DNA of 64,000 nt from Bacillota bacterium. Its GTDB lineage: Bacteria > Bacillota > Clostridia > Christensenellales > Aristaeellaceae. Shown piece after piece: positions 34,666 to 43,372 of this stretch. The stretch spans positions 62,001 to 126,000 of the forward strand of contig JAEZHK010000127.1 in the NCBI GenBank assembly GCA_023416655.1, in the 5' to 3' direction. Numbering within the stretch: position 1 is the stretch's first letter; the number at the start of each line of letters is the position of its first letter. Under the pieces are notes generated by a model. The model was not told the DNA's origin. It saw only the letters and a list, made by a program, of their open reading frames with translations, and did not search any database. The position numbers and the translations under genes were made by a program.

Positions 34666-36378
34666 TTAGATTCTCTTTTCAATCTCCGCGCAAACCTTTT
34701 CCTTGAGGGACAAAAGGTATTCGGGATCTTTGGGGTATTGCTTGAACGAGAACGTCTCGGGGCGGCCTTCGCGAATCAGCGACTCCACAAACGCGCGGTC
34801 CGTAAGCTCTTCAAGCAGTTGCAACGCGCGCAGGTCGTCCAGTCCTTCTCGCTGCACCTCGCCGCGAATGGAGGAGAGGGGTGCGCCGTTTTCGCCCGGA
34901 TAGACCAGGTACGGATCGCCCGACGGGAAGGCGTAGTCGGCGTGCGTCTCCTTGAACGGGTCGATGGGGCGAAGCGAGAACTGGGCGTTGTAGAAGTTGT
35001 ACCCCCACTGCAGAAACCCCTCGATCCTGTTCAGGTACATCAGAACCCCCATGATGCGGTTGCGCGCGCTGGGCATGGCATAGAACCGGTTGGGCACGTC
35101 GATGCACTGAGCGCAGCAGTAATACACCCACAGCCCGGGTACCTTGTTGTCCAGGAAGGGCTGAATGTGGTCGTTCGCGGGCACGGGGTGTTCTACTGCG
35201 CCGGCGGAATAGAATTGGTAGTCGCTGAGCGCGTCAATCACCATGCTGCCCTCCAGCAGATCGGCGACTTGCGCCTTCGCTTCCAGATATCCTTCGATGT
35301 GCTCCTTGCTGGGCTCGTCCGAGACGTGGAAGATCACGTGCTGGCGGTCGTAGCCGAATCCCTCGAGCGCCTTGCGAAGCTCGGGTACCAGCGCCTGTAA
35401 AAATACGCGGTAGCGCGGGCTGGTCGCCGGAACATCCCAGCCGAAGATGCGCTTCATCACGCCATGCTCGCGCGCCACGATCTTGGGCGTCGCTTTTGCG
35501 CCCCATTGCGTGAAGAAGTGGGACACCTCCAAATACTCCACGCCATGACGCTTGGTGATTTCGCACCAGCGGCCAAGTTTATCAAAGTTGAATCGGTATC
35601 CGGAATCCGTGATTTCCACGTCGACCAGCTGAACGGTCAGGCGCTCGCCGTCTTTCGCGGTATCCAGCGGCGGGGTGAACACGGGCGCCAGCAATGAGTT
35701 GATGCCAAGCTCTCTTCCCGCCATCTCGATATAACGCTCGGCGGTCGCCCAGAACGGCTCGCTGAACACGCGATATCCGTAGTATTGCGCGATGCCGTCC
35801 GAATGGAACCACTCGGTGTGGATCAGCCGCTGCTTCGGCAATCTGGCGCCCAGCACGCGCAGCGTGAACTGGCAGGCATACACCAGCTGATCTGCGTCGG
35901 CAACGTCAATGATCGCGCCATTCGCCCAGCCAAACTTGGCATCCGCGCTGGCGGTAACGGTGATCCTGTATTCGCCCGCGGGGACGTCCTGAAGTTCTGG
36001 GAAGTCAATCCACACCGCGCGATACTGGTTGGCTTTGGGGATGATCCTGGCATCCGGCAGCGGACGGAGCACGTCCGGGAACAGGCCCGGGTCGGTTGTG
36101 AGATAATTGTCGTCCACATGCTCATAACAAGGGAAATCCGAGGGCACCAGCTCCACGTTCCTGAAGCGGGCGGGCGCAGGCGCACCGCTCACGCTGAGCG
36201 TGAAAGGCTGCGCGTAATTGTATTCGCCCTCCTTGGGCGCCTTGGCGTAGTAAAGCTGAACGGCGGGGACATCACCCCTCAGCGCGCTGATCACCGCGCC
36301 TTCCGGAAGCGCCTTGGGCGCTTGGGCGGGAAACACTTTTTCCAGACTGCTGGTCAGGCCAAACACAAATCTCTCCAT
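34666..36378 (-). CDS. GH123-like glycoside hydrolase (DUF4091)
   Basis: A 570-residue protein with an N-terminal beta-rich domain to ~190 and a barrel with a DUF4091-type C-terminus. The pair D354-E355 in FHVSDEPS matches the Asp-Glu pair that GH123 beta-N-acetylgalactosaminidases use for substrate-assisted catalysis. There is no signal peptide, so it acts on imported oligosaccharides. AGGAGG lies before the ATG. It directly follows the permeases (33 bases), so the transporter probably carries a GalNAc-containing glycan. DUF4091 proteins are diverse; substrate is inferred. Confidence 0.72.
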   Translation of the reverse strand: MERFVFGLTSSLEKVFPAQAPKALPEGAVISALRGDVPAVQLYYAKAPKEGEYNYAQPFTLSVSGAPAPARFRNVELVPSDFPCYEHVDDNYLTTDPGLFPDVLRPLPDARIIPKANQYRAVWIDFPELQDVPAGEYRITVTASADAKFGWANGAIIDVADADQLVYACQFTLRVLGARLPKQRLIHTEWFHSDGIAQYYGYRVFSEPFWATAERYIEMAGRELGINSLLAPVFTPPLDTAKDGERLTVQLVDVEITDSGYRFNFDKLGRWCEITKRHGVEYLEVSHFFTQWGAKATPKIVAREHGVMKRIFGWDVPATSPRYRVFLQALVPELRKALEGFGYDRQHVIFHVSDEPSKEHIEGYLEAKAQVADLLEGSMVIDALSDYQFYSAGAVEHPVPANDHIQPFLDNKVPGLWVYYCCAQCIDVPNRFYAMPSARNRIMGVLMYLNRIEGFLQWGYNFYNAQFSLRPIDPFKETHADYAFPSGDPYLVYPGENGAPLSSIRGEVQREGLDDLRALQLLEELTDRAFVESLIREGRPETFSFKQYPKDPEYLLSLKEKVCAEIEKRI

Positions 36379-36410
36379 GTGGTACCTCCTAGAAATAGTT
36401 GCGGGTCTAA

Positions 36411-37232
36411 TTACCCTTTTACGCCGCTGAGCGCGATTCCCTCAACAAACTGCTTCTGCAGCGCAATGTACAGCGCAAACGGGAACACAAACGTGAGCGT
36501 CAGCCCGGCCATGACCAGGCCGTAATTGGTGGCGTAGTTGCCCTTGAGTGCGTTGACCGCCAGCGTGAGCGTATGCATTTCCGGCTTGGTTGCGATGACC
36601 AGCGGCCATAGGAAGTCGTTCCATACGCTGATGAACGTGAAGATGGTCAGCGACACCAGCACGGGCTGTACCAGCGGAATCACGATTTTGATGAAGATGC
36701 GGTTCTCACCGCAGCCGTCGATCCGGGCTGCCTCCAGCAGCTCATCGGGCACATTGAACATGAACTGACGCATCAGGAACACGCCAAAGGCATTGATGAT
36801 CGGCAGGAACAGCGCGGGATACGTGTTCATCAGCCCCAGCGTGCGGATGATTGTGAACACCGGGATCAGCGTCACCTGGCCGGGGATCATCAGCGTGGCG
36901 AGGTATAGGGTGAACAGTTGATCCCGCCCCGGAAAACGCTTCTTGGCAAAGCCATACGCCGCCATGGAGCACACCACGCAGTTGAGCACACAGGCGCAGA
37001 CGGTGACAATGAAGCTGTTCGTCAGGTTGCGCCCGATGTTGAAATTGCGGAACACGCGATCGTAATTGACAAGGCTGAAGGCGGACACGTCAAAGTGCAG
37101 ATCGAGCATACTTTTTTGGGTGAGCGAGGTCAGCGCCATATAGACAAAGGGAACCAGCGCGACCAGCGCGAAAAAGAGCAGGATCACAGCGATGACAGAG
37201 GCGGAGGCGCTGCGCTCTTTACGCAAGCTCAT
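36411..37232 (-). CDS. CUT1 sugar ABC transporter permease (MalG type)
   Basis: A 273-residue permease with six helices, EAA loop ELLEAARIDGCGENRIF and C-terminal GIALSGVKG. The ATG at 37232 lies only one base after AGGAGG; a TTG two codons later has ideal spacing, so the real start may be 37226. It overlaps the partner permease by 14 bases. Confidence 0.9.
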   Translation of the reverse strand: MSLRKERSASASVIAVILLFFALVALVPFVYMALTSLTQKSMLDLHFDVSAFSLVNYDRVFRNFNIGRNLTNSFIVTVCACVLNCVVCSMAAYGFAKKRFPGRDQLFTLYLATLMIPGQVTLIPVFTIIRTLGLMNTYPALFLPIINAFGVFLMRQFMFNVPDELLEAARIDGCGENRIFIKIVIPLVQPVLVSLTIFTFISVWNDFLWPLVIATKPEMHTLTLAVNALKGNYATNYGLVMAGLTLTFVFPFALYIALQKQFVEGIALSGVKG

Positions 37233-38103
37233 CCCTCCTCTCCCGCTGAAGCATTAACTTCTGAACAAACGAGATCAGCAGAATAAAGATCATCATCACC
37301 AACGCGACCGCGCTGGCATAGCCCATGCTGCGTTCCTTGAACGCCGCGTTGTAGATTGTAAGCACCATCGACACCGTGGATGTGCCAGGCCCGCCGCCGG
37401 TCATCATGTAGACCATATCGAAAATCTGGAACGACCAAATGGTGCCAAGCGTCACGATCAGGTAGGTGGTGGTGCTGAGGCAGGGCACCGTGATGCGAAA
37501 AAAGCGCTGAATCGCGTTTGCGCCATCCACCTGCGCCGCCTCATAAAGGCTCACCGGTATGTCCATGATGCCGGCATAATAGATCACCAGGAAATAGCCC
37601 GCGTTTTTCCAAATCGAAGCCATACAAACGCTTATCAGCGCGGTGAACCGGCCACCCAGCCAGCCGACCTTGCCCAGGCCGATTGAATCCAACAGCGTAT
37701 TGACCGGGCCGCTGGGCGAGAGCATTAGCGACCACAGCGTGCCGACCAGTACCGTGGAGGCAATCACGGGTACGAACATGGAGCTCTTCACGAACCGCCC
37801 AAAGCGGCCGCGATACTTTTCTGCGATAATCGCTGCGAGGATCAACGAGAGGATGGTCTGAATCGGCACGATAATGGCCGTAAAAAGCGCAGAATTGATG
37901 AGCGATGCATGGACGAACGGATCTTTTATCAGGCGAGCATAGTTTTGTAAACCGATCCATTTCGCCGGCTGCATCACGTTATACTTGGTGAAGCTGAAGT
38001 ACAGGTTCATCACGATGGGCAACACTGAAAACACAAGGATCAACACCAGACTCGGCAGGATGTACAAAACGCCCTGCAGGATTTCATTCTTACGGTAGCG
38101 CAT
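37219..38103 (-). CDS. CUT1 sugar ABC transporter permease (MalF type)
   Basis: A 294-residue permease starting MRYRKNEILQGVLYILPS, first helix ~10-32, EAA loop LYEAAQVDGANAIQRFF. The ATG at 38103 has AAGGGGCG upstream; a 24-codon longer reading overlaps the intergenic hairpin and is unlikely. Partner of the MalG-type gene at 36411 in the GH123 operon. Confidence 0.9.
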   Translation of the reverse strand: MRYRKNEILQGVLYILPSLVLILVFSVLPIVMNLYFSFTKYNVMQPAKWIGLQNYARLIKDPFVHASLINSALFTAIIVPIQTILSLILAAIIAEKYRGRFGRFVKSSMFVPVIASTVLVGTLWSLMLSPSGPVNTLLDSIGLGKVGWLGGRFTALISVCMASIWKNAGYFLVIYYAGIMDIPVSLYEAAQVDGANAIQRFFRITVPCLSTTTYLIVTLGTIWSFQIFDMVYMMTGGGPGTSTVSMVLTIYNAAFKERSMGYASAVALVMMIFILLISFVQKLMLQRERRDELA

Positions 38104-38157
38104 GTCGCATTCGCCCCTTTCCATCCAATGCCCGACGGCACGGATCGCGATTTTGGA

Positions 38158-38189
38158 GAGGCTGCCGCAGACCACGCTGCGGCAGCCTC
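38158..38189 (-). promoter_or_regulatory. Hairpin between binding-protein and permease genes
   Basis: GAGGCTGCCGCAG (38158-38170) pairs perfectly with CTGCGGCAGCCTC (38177-38189) round ACCACG. It lies 12 bases after the binding-protein stop and lacks a T-run. Confidence 0.8.
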
Positions 38190-38200
38190 CACCGGAAGGA

Positions 38201-39451
38201 TTAGGCGATGCTCTGGGCGTACTCGACGGTGTTCTGGATCGCCTGCTCGGGCGTCAGCTGCCCAAGCATCATCAGCTGCAGGTTCTTGTAGAGCGTATCC
38301 ATCATCTTGAAGGAGTTGGGCGCCACCGGCAGCGTGTGCAGGATCGACGCATCGCTATACAGCGTGGCGAAGCGCGGGTTGTCAACGTTGGCCTCGTCCT
38401 TGCTCAGCGGGGGGAAGGGGGTGATCTCCTTATGGAAGGCTTCCATCGTCGCGGAAGAAGTGATGAATTTGATCAGACTGGCCGCCAGTTCCTTATTCTT
38501 GCAGGCGCTGTTCATGATCAGCGAGTCCGCGGCAACCCAAACTGCCTGCCGCTTGTCGGTGAGGCTGGGAACAAAGTCATAGTTGATCTTGGCCTCTTCC
38601 AGCTGCTTGGAGGAGTTGGCAGCCATTGAGGCGCAGGCAATTTTGCCCTGGCAGAACGCATCACGGACATCGGTTCCGGCCATCGACATGCATTCCTCGG
38701 GCAGCACCTGGTGCTTGAACTTGAGATCGTACAGGAACTGCGCGGCACGCACGGCGGCATCGCCTTCACCCAGCGTCAGAACCGTGCCGTCGTCGTTGTA
38801 AAGCTCGCCGCCCGCTTGCCAGAAGTAGGGGTAGAAGATGTTGTTCAGGGCTCCAATCGCCGGATCAGCCCATTCCTGCGCGAACGTCATCACGCCATCC
38901 AGCTTGGCATCTTTGATCTTCAGGCACACGGCAACCAGATCGTCCCAGGTCTTGGGCAGTTCGGTCACGCCGGCCTTGGCCAGGATGTCCATGTTGAAGT
39001 ACAGCATGCGCGCATTGCCCACGACGAAGGGAATCGCATATTGATGGCCCTTCACGTTGCCCAAGTCATAATAGAGGTAGTTGGCGGTCTCTTCCGGGGT
39101 GAAGTAGCTTTCCATGGGCTCCAGCGTGCCCATGTCGATAAAATCGTTGTACATCTCCAGATACATGTACCCAACGTCCGGACCGGAGCCCGACGAGAAC
39201 CCGGTCAGGTACTTCTCTTCGTAGTTGCCCCACGGGGTGATTTCGATCGACAGGTTCACGTTGTTTTCGTCCGCCCAGGGCTGAAGTGTCTTGGTCCAGA
39301 ACTCCATGTCCAGCGAGTCGCCAGTTCCAAACGGAGGCAGCCAGAGCAGCATATCCGTCTTCTCCGACGCGCTTGCGCCCGAGACGGCGAGCACGCCCAA
39401 GAGCAGCACCAGCGTAAGCGTCAGGCAGGCAATCCTTCCAAGTATCCTCAT
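38201..39451 (-). CDS. CUT1 sugar ABC transporter substrate-binding protein
   Basis: A 416-residue binding protein with signal peptide MRILGRIACLTLTLVLLLG... ending SGASASEK; no lipobox. The ATG at 39451 follows AAGGAGGGAAACTC; the longer reading lies in the promoter region. Family-1 features include LLWLPPFGTGDS and GPDVGYMYLEM. First gene of the operon with two permeases, GH123 and MFS. Probably regulated by the membrane AraC protein. Confidence 0.92.
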   Translation of the reverse strand: MRILGRIACLTLTLVLLLGVLAVSGASASEKTDMLLWLPPFGTGDSLDMEFWTKTLQPWADENNVNLSIEITPWGNYEEKYLTGFSSGSGPDVGYMYLEMYNDFIDMGTLEPMESYFTPEETANYLYYDLGNVKGHQYAIPFVVGNARMLYFNMDILAKAGVTELPKTWDDLVAVCLKIKDAKLDGVMTFAQEWADPAIGALNNIFYPYFWQAGGELYNDDGTVLTLGEGDAAVRAAQFLYDLKFKHQVLPEECMSMAGTDVRDAFCQGKIACASMAANSSKQLEEAKINYDFVPSLTDKRQAVWVAADSLIMNSACKNKELAASLIKFITSSATMEAFHKEITPFPPLSKDEANVDNPRFATLYSDASILHTLPVAPNSFKMMDTLYKNLQLMMLGQLTPEQAIQNTVEYAQSIA

Positions 39452-39492
39452 GAGTTTCCCTCCTTGCGATCTTTCCCTTGAGGTCCTCGCAA

Positions 39493-39498
39493 AGTATA
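39493..39498 (-). promoter_or_regulatory. -10 box of the GH123 transporter operon
   Basis: A TATACT box lies on the minus strand 42 bases before the binding-protein ATG. The -35 position (TTCCAG at 17 bases) is poor, as expected for a promoter needing an AraC-type activator. The region 39499-39644 holds A+T-rich sequence without genes. Confidence 0.4.
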
Positions 39499-39644
39499 GC
39501 ACCGTTGTGTTCGCACTGGAAACTAACACTTTTTCATCACACCGACCAATTTTCTTGTATTATCCTATCAATTTTGTTTATCTGGCGAGCAACTATCCGT
39601 TCTTTAAGTAAAGTCCTGGTTGATCATCCCATGCCAGACAGAAA

Positions 39645-39738
39645 TTATTGATAGACGGAACCAACGTATTCCCTTGGCGAGATCCCCATCAGCCGCTTGA
39701 ATTGCCGCGAAAACGCGGCCGGGCTTCGAACCCTCTTA
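39645..39738 (-). pseudogene. C-terminal relic of an AraC-family regulator
   Basis: The minus strand reads RSPAAFSRQFKRLMGISPREY and ends GSVYQ-stop at 39645. This is the second recognition helix and end of an AraC helix-turn-helix domain. Nothing upstream continues the protein. It lies just upstream of the transporter operon on the same strand, where a local regulator would be expected. Confidence 0.7.
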
Positions 39739-39813
39739 AGCCCTTTTCCCCAGGAAGCCCAGTCATCTACCGAACGCCCCTAATCCATATATCTGTGAAT
39801 TTAAAGCGCTGTC

Positions 39814-40296
39814 TCAACCTGCCGATAGGGGGGACCACCAGAATGCCACCGCGGGCGACTTCAATATCTTGCAGTGATAGACTTCGCCCATGTAGATGGC
39901 ATTGACAAACGCAAACGGGTGACCGCACTGATAATCGAGTGTTATGATTCCGTTCGTGCATTCTTCTATGCATTTGGAAACTTTCCCCGTATCCCTGAAC
40001 AAGATATCAACAGGCACGCCTTGCACGGTCAACCAACCGCCGCCATTAATCCAAAGGCCCCACTGGCCGATGTCCGTGATGCAGTCTTTCCTGTGCGCGT
40101 CGTCAAGTCTCTCACATGCGCTTTTCAAGGCATCAAGATCAAAATCGATGTTGTAATACACCCCAACATCAATATCGGAATGCGCATTAGCCGTGTTTGT
40201 CGCTCGCGAACCCCCGAGAACAAGGGCATCAATGCCCTTGATACCGCTAAAAGCCGATACAATTGCCGAGAGAATTGCGTTAACATCCATACGCAT
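39814..40296 (-). pseudogene. Truncated nucleotidyltransferase
   Basis: 160 residues beginning MRMDVNAILSAIVSAF with LGGSRATNTANAHSDIDVGVYY near 27-48, the GS...DxD signature of the polymerase-beta-type nucleotidyltransferases. Similar proteins are about 250-270 residues and continue after a GEVxxCKxL motif; here the frame departs after MGEVYHCKIL and ends in unrelated residues. A ribosome binding site (AGGA) and promoter precede it, so it is expressed or only recently broken. Function of the parent family (small-molecule or RNA nucleotidylation) is not settled. Confidence 0.6.
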
Positions 40297-40388
40297 ATTT
40301 CTTTCCTGTCGAAGTAAAAATTCGCATTCTCAAAACCGAAACGCAGTGCATCTGATCGCGTGGAGAAATGAAGGCGTATTGCGTAGGT

Positions 40389-40418
40389 AGTGTAGCATGG
40401 ATGCGCAGGATGCGTCAA
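40389..40418 (-). promoter_or_regulatory. Promoter of the truncated nucleotidyltransferase
   Basis: TTGACG (40413-40418) and TACACT (40389-40394) on the minus strand are 18 bases apart, about 90 bases before the gene start. The rest of 40419-40557 has no gene. Confidence 0.5.
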
Positions 40419-40557
40419 ACCGGAATTACGATCGGATCATGATCGGTAATTTTTTGCGTTACCGGCATTCTGGGCATATCCCGGCGATGTCTCCTTCCCA
40501 ACCAGCTCCTCGCTTGGGTACGAAGATGGTATCCAGTTCGTCTACTGGCTGGAAATC

Positions 40558-41478
40558 TTACAGGGGTTGGCGGAACCTGTTGCGGAAGCGTTTGGGCGTA
40601 GTTCCCTGATACTCCTTGAATCGCTGAATGAAGTAGCTGGTGGTGGAGAAGCCAGTATCCATGGCGATGTCGGTGACGGATTTGTCTGTTTCCGCCAGCA
40701 GCAGCGCCGCTTTCTTCAAACGCGTCAGTAGAAGGTATTCGGAAAAGCCCCGCTTGAGGTGACTTTTGAACAGGCGCGAGAAGGCGGTGTAGGCCATGCC
40801 TGCCCGCCGGGCAGCGTCCGTCATGCGGATGTCCTGGGCGTAATTTTCGTCCACGTATTCCAGCGCCGCGTTGAGCGCGGTCAGTGACGCCTCGTCGGGC
40901 AGCGCACCCTGCTCGCTCTTGTGCCACGCGCGCAGCAGCCACAAAAACAGGCGGCTGATGTCGGCCCGGAGCGCGATCTCATAGCCGAAATCCATGCCCA
41001 GAAATTCGTCCACGATCTCCTGCAGGATGCCGCCCACGGCGGCGGGCCCGGTCTCCTCCGCGGTGAACACCTTCTGATGGGAGGCGCTGCCCCGGATGTA
41101 GGGGAGCAGGTACTTCAGTTCAAGCAGCTGCTCCGAGGAGTACAGCACTTCCGGCATGAACTTGATAACCAGGTACTGGTTCAGCGCCTCGTCCAGCGCG
41201 CGGGTGCCGTGGACCTCCATGGGCGCGATGATGGCCATGTCCCCCGGATCCAGGCGATAGGGCGCGTCGCCCAACGTCAGCTGGTAGGAGCCCGCCTGGC
41301 AGTACAGGATTTCAAAGTATTCGTGGATGTGGGGAAGCGCCACGGTGGCCCGGCCAACCTTCTTCTGCACGCTGCAGTCGTAGATATAGCGGATATTGCC
41401 GCGCGGCTGCCGCTCCTCCTTGTAGACCTGTGTCATGCGCACCGCCTGCAAAAAAGTGATATTTTTGGTCGAAACCAT
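40558..41478 (-). CDS. AraC-family regulator (cupin plus helix-turn-helix)
   Basis: A protein of up to 306 residues with an AraC cupin (LPHIHEYFEILYCQAGSYQL) in the N-terminal third and the helix-turn-helix pair at the end (RLFKSHLKRGFSEYLL, TGFSTTSYFIQRFKEYQGTTPKRF). The start is uncertain: ATG at 41478 overlaps a TATAAT on the minus strand, while ATG at 41436 (MTQVYKEERQ) has AGGCGG upstream and begins the conserved part. It faces the Gfo/Idh operon across a 61-base gap and is its likely activator. Confidence 0.88.
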   Translation of the reverse strand: MVSTKNITFLQAVRMTQVYKEERQPRGNIRYIYDCSVQKKVGRATVALPHIHEYFEILYCQAGSYQLTLGDAPYRLDPGDMAIIAPMEVHGTRALDEALNQYLVIKFMPEVLYSSEQLLELKYLLPYIRGSASHQKVFTAEETGPAAVGGILQEIVDEFLGMDFGYEIALRADISRLFLWLLRAWHKSEQGALPDEASLTALNAALEYVDENYAQDIRMTDAARRAGMAYTAFSRLFKSHLKRGFSEYLLLTRLKKAALLLAETDKSVTDIAMDTGFSTTSYFIQRFKEYQGTTPKRFRNRFRQPL

Positions 41479-41539
41479 TATATCACCCGAAAGCCCTCGA
41501 TGATATACTGAGGGCAAATTGTTCAAGGAGGGAATCCCT

Positions 41540-42625
41540 GTGGAGAAACGGCTTCGCATCGGCATCATCGGCTGCGGCGGCATCGCAAACGGCAAGCACA
41601 TGCCTTCCCTGAAGGCGCTGAACCGGGTGGACATGGTCGCCTTCTGCGACATCGTTCTGGAAAAGGCGGAGAAGGCCGCCGAGGAGTTCGGCGTCCCCGG
41701 CGCCAAAGTCTACACGGATTACAAGGAACTTTTGCAGGACATCTCCATTGACGTGGTGCACGTGTGCACCCCCAACCGCTCCCACGCTGGTCTCTCCATC
41801 GATGCGCTCCGCGCTGGCAAGCACGTGATGTGCGAAAAGCCCATGGCAAAGACCGCCGCCGACGCCCGGAGGATGGTGGAAGTCGCGAAGGAGACCGGCA
41901 AGAAGCTCACCATCGGCTACCAGCACCGCCACAAGCCCGAAACCACCTACCTCAAGAGCGTCATCGAACGGGGCGACCTGGGCGACATCTACTACGCCAA
42001 GGCCTTCGCCATCCGCCGCCGGGGCACCCCCAACTGGGGCGTGTTCCTCAATGAATTCGAGCAGGGCGGAGGCCCGCTGATCGACATCGGCACCCACTCG
42101 CTGGACCTGACGCTGTACCTGATGAACAACTACAAGCCCCGCATGGTGGTGGGCACCCGGTACAAGAAGGTGGAAAACGCCGATTGCGGCAATCCCTGGG
42201 GCGGCTGGGACGCGGCGCAGCACACCATGGAGGACAGTGCCTTCGGCTTCATCGTGATGGAAGACGGCGCAACCATTACCCTTGAGGCCAGCTGGGCGCT
42301 CAACACCATCGAACCCATTCAGGAGGGCAGCACGCAGCTCTGCGGCTCGAAGGCGGGCGCACAGATCAAGGGCGGCATCTCCATCAACAAGGGCGAGTTC
42401 GGCCGCCTGATCGAGATCAAGCCCGACGTTTCCGCGGGCGGCGTGGCCTTCTACGACGGCGTCAAGGAGACGCCCGCCATCGCCGAGGCTCGGCGCTGGA
42501 TCGACGCCGTGGAGAACGGCACCGACCCCGTGGTGCTTCCGGAGCAGGCCTGCGTCGTGTCGGAGATCCTGGAAGCCATCTATACCTCTGCGAAGACCGG
42601 CGAGCCTGTGTACTTCAACAAGTAA
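41540..42625 (+). CDS. Gfo/Idh/MocA-family oxidoreductase
   Basis: A 361-residue sugar or cyclitol dehydrogenase. GIIGCGGIANGKHMP binds NAD(P), CEKPMAK holds the conserved EKP lysine and DIGTHSLDLTLYL the catalytic histidine. The GTG at 41540 follows AAGGAGG by 8 bases; the ORF reading from a TTG at 41519 includes that site and is too early. It is followed after 13 bases by a sugar phosphate isomerase-like protein. Substrate not readable. Confidence 0.9.
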   Translation: MEKRLRIGIIGCGGIANGKHMPSLKALNRVDMVAFCDIVLEKAEKAAEEFGVPGAKVYTDYKELLQDISIDVVHVCTPNRSHAGLSIDALRAGKHVMCEKPMAKTAADARRMVEVAKETGKKLTIGYQHRHKPETTYLKSVIERGDLGDIYYAKAFAIRRRGTPNWGVFLNEFEQGGGPLIDIGTHSLDLTLYLMNNYKPRMVVGTRYKKVENADCGNPWGGWDAAQHTMEDSAFGFIVMEDGATITLEASWALNTIEPIQEGSTQLCGSKAGAQIKGGISINKGEFGRLIEIKPDVSAGGVAFYDGVKETPAIAEARRWIDAVENGTDPVVLPEQACVVSEILEAIYTSAKTGEPVYFNK

Positions 42626-42638
42626 AGGGGGATATCCC

Positions 42639-43358
42639 ATGGAATACGGCGTGCAGCTGTACAGCGTCCGGGATATTACGAACACGGATCTGAAGGGTGC
42701 CCTCGCCGCCGTCGCGCGGCAGGGCTACGCCTTCGTGGAGTTCGCGGGGTTTTTCGGCGCAAGCGCCGCGGAGGTCACCCTATGGCTCCGCGAGAACAAC
42801 TTAAAGATCTCCGGTGCCCATACGGGGCTGAAGGAGCTGACGGAGAACCTGGAGGAGACCATTGCCTTCCATCAGGCCATCGGCAACCCCCGCATCATCG
42901 TGCCTTACGCGGAGTTGGACAGCCAGGCAAAGATCGACGAACTTGTGGAGCGCATGAACGCCTTGGCCCCGCAGCTTGAAAGCGCGGGGATCCGCTTGGG
43001 CTACCACAACCACGCCCACGAATTCAAGGTCAACCCCGACGGCTCCGTGGCCTTCGAGCAGCTTCTGTACCGCACAAAGCTGGACCTTGAGATCGACACC
43101 TTCTGGGCATACGCCGCCGGAGTGGACCCGGTGGCGCTACTGGAAAGGCTGAAGGACAGGGTGCCGGTAATCCATATCAAGGACGGCTTCGCCGATGGCG
43201 AGGGCATGCCGCTGGGCCGCGGGACCGCGCCGGTGAAGGCGGTCTACGAAAAGGCGCTGGCGCTGGGCATCCCGATGGTGGTGGAGAGCGAGACGCTGAC
43301 CCCGAGCGGCCTGGAGGAGACGCAAGTCTGCATCGGGTACCTGAAATCGCAGGAATGA
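42639..43358 (+). CDS. Sugar phosphate isomerase/epimerase-like TIM barrel
   Basis: A 239-residue xylose-isomerase-like barrel. The usual metal ligands are visible: VEFAG, YHNHAHEFK, DTFW, HIKDG and VESE near the C-terminus. This set is shared by inosose dehydratases, hydroxypyruvate isomerases and 3-keto-sugar epimerases. Its place between two Gfo/Idh dehydrogenases favours a keto-sugar or cyclitol step. It overlaps the next frame at its stop. Confidence 0.87.
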   Translation: MEYGVQLYSVRDITNTDLKGALAAVARQGYAFVEFAGFFGASAAEVTLWLRENNLKISGAHTGLKELTENLEETIAFHQAIGNPRIIVPYAELDSQAKIDELVERMNALAPQLESAGIRLGYHNHAHEFKVNPDGSVAFEQLLYRTKLDLEIDTFWAYAAGVDPVALLERLKDRVPVIHIKDGFADGEGMPLGRGTAPVKAVYEKALALGIPMVVESETLTPSGLEETQVCIGYLKSQE

Positions 43359-43372
43359 GAGGATCCGCTGAA

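Noticed and set aside
40425..40455. Terminator-like hairpin ATTACGATC...GATCGGTAAT followed by T's on the plus strand
   Set aside because: No plus-strand gene ends nearby and the minus-strand reading has no T-run, so I could not assign it a role.
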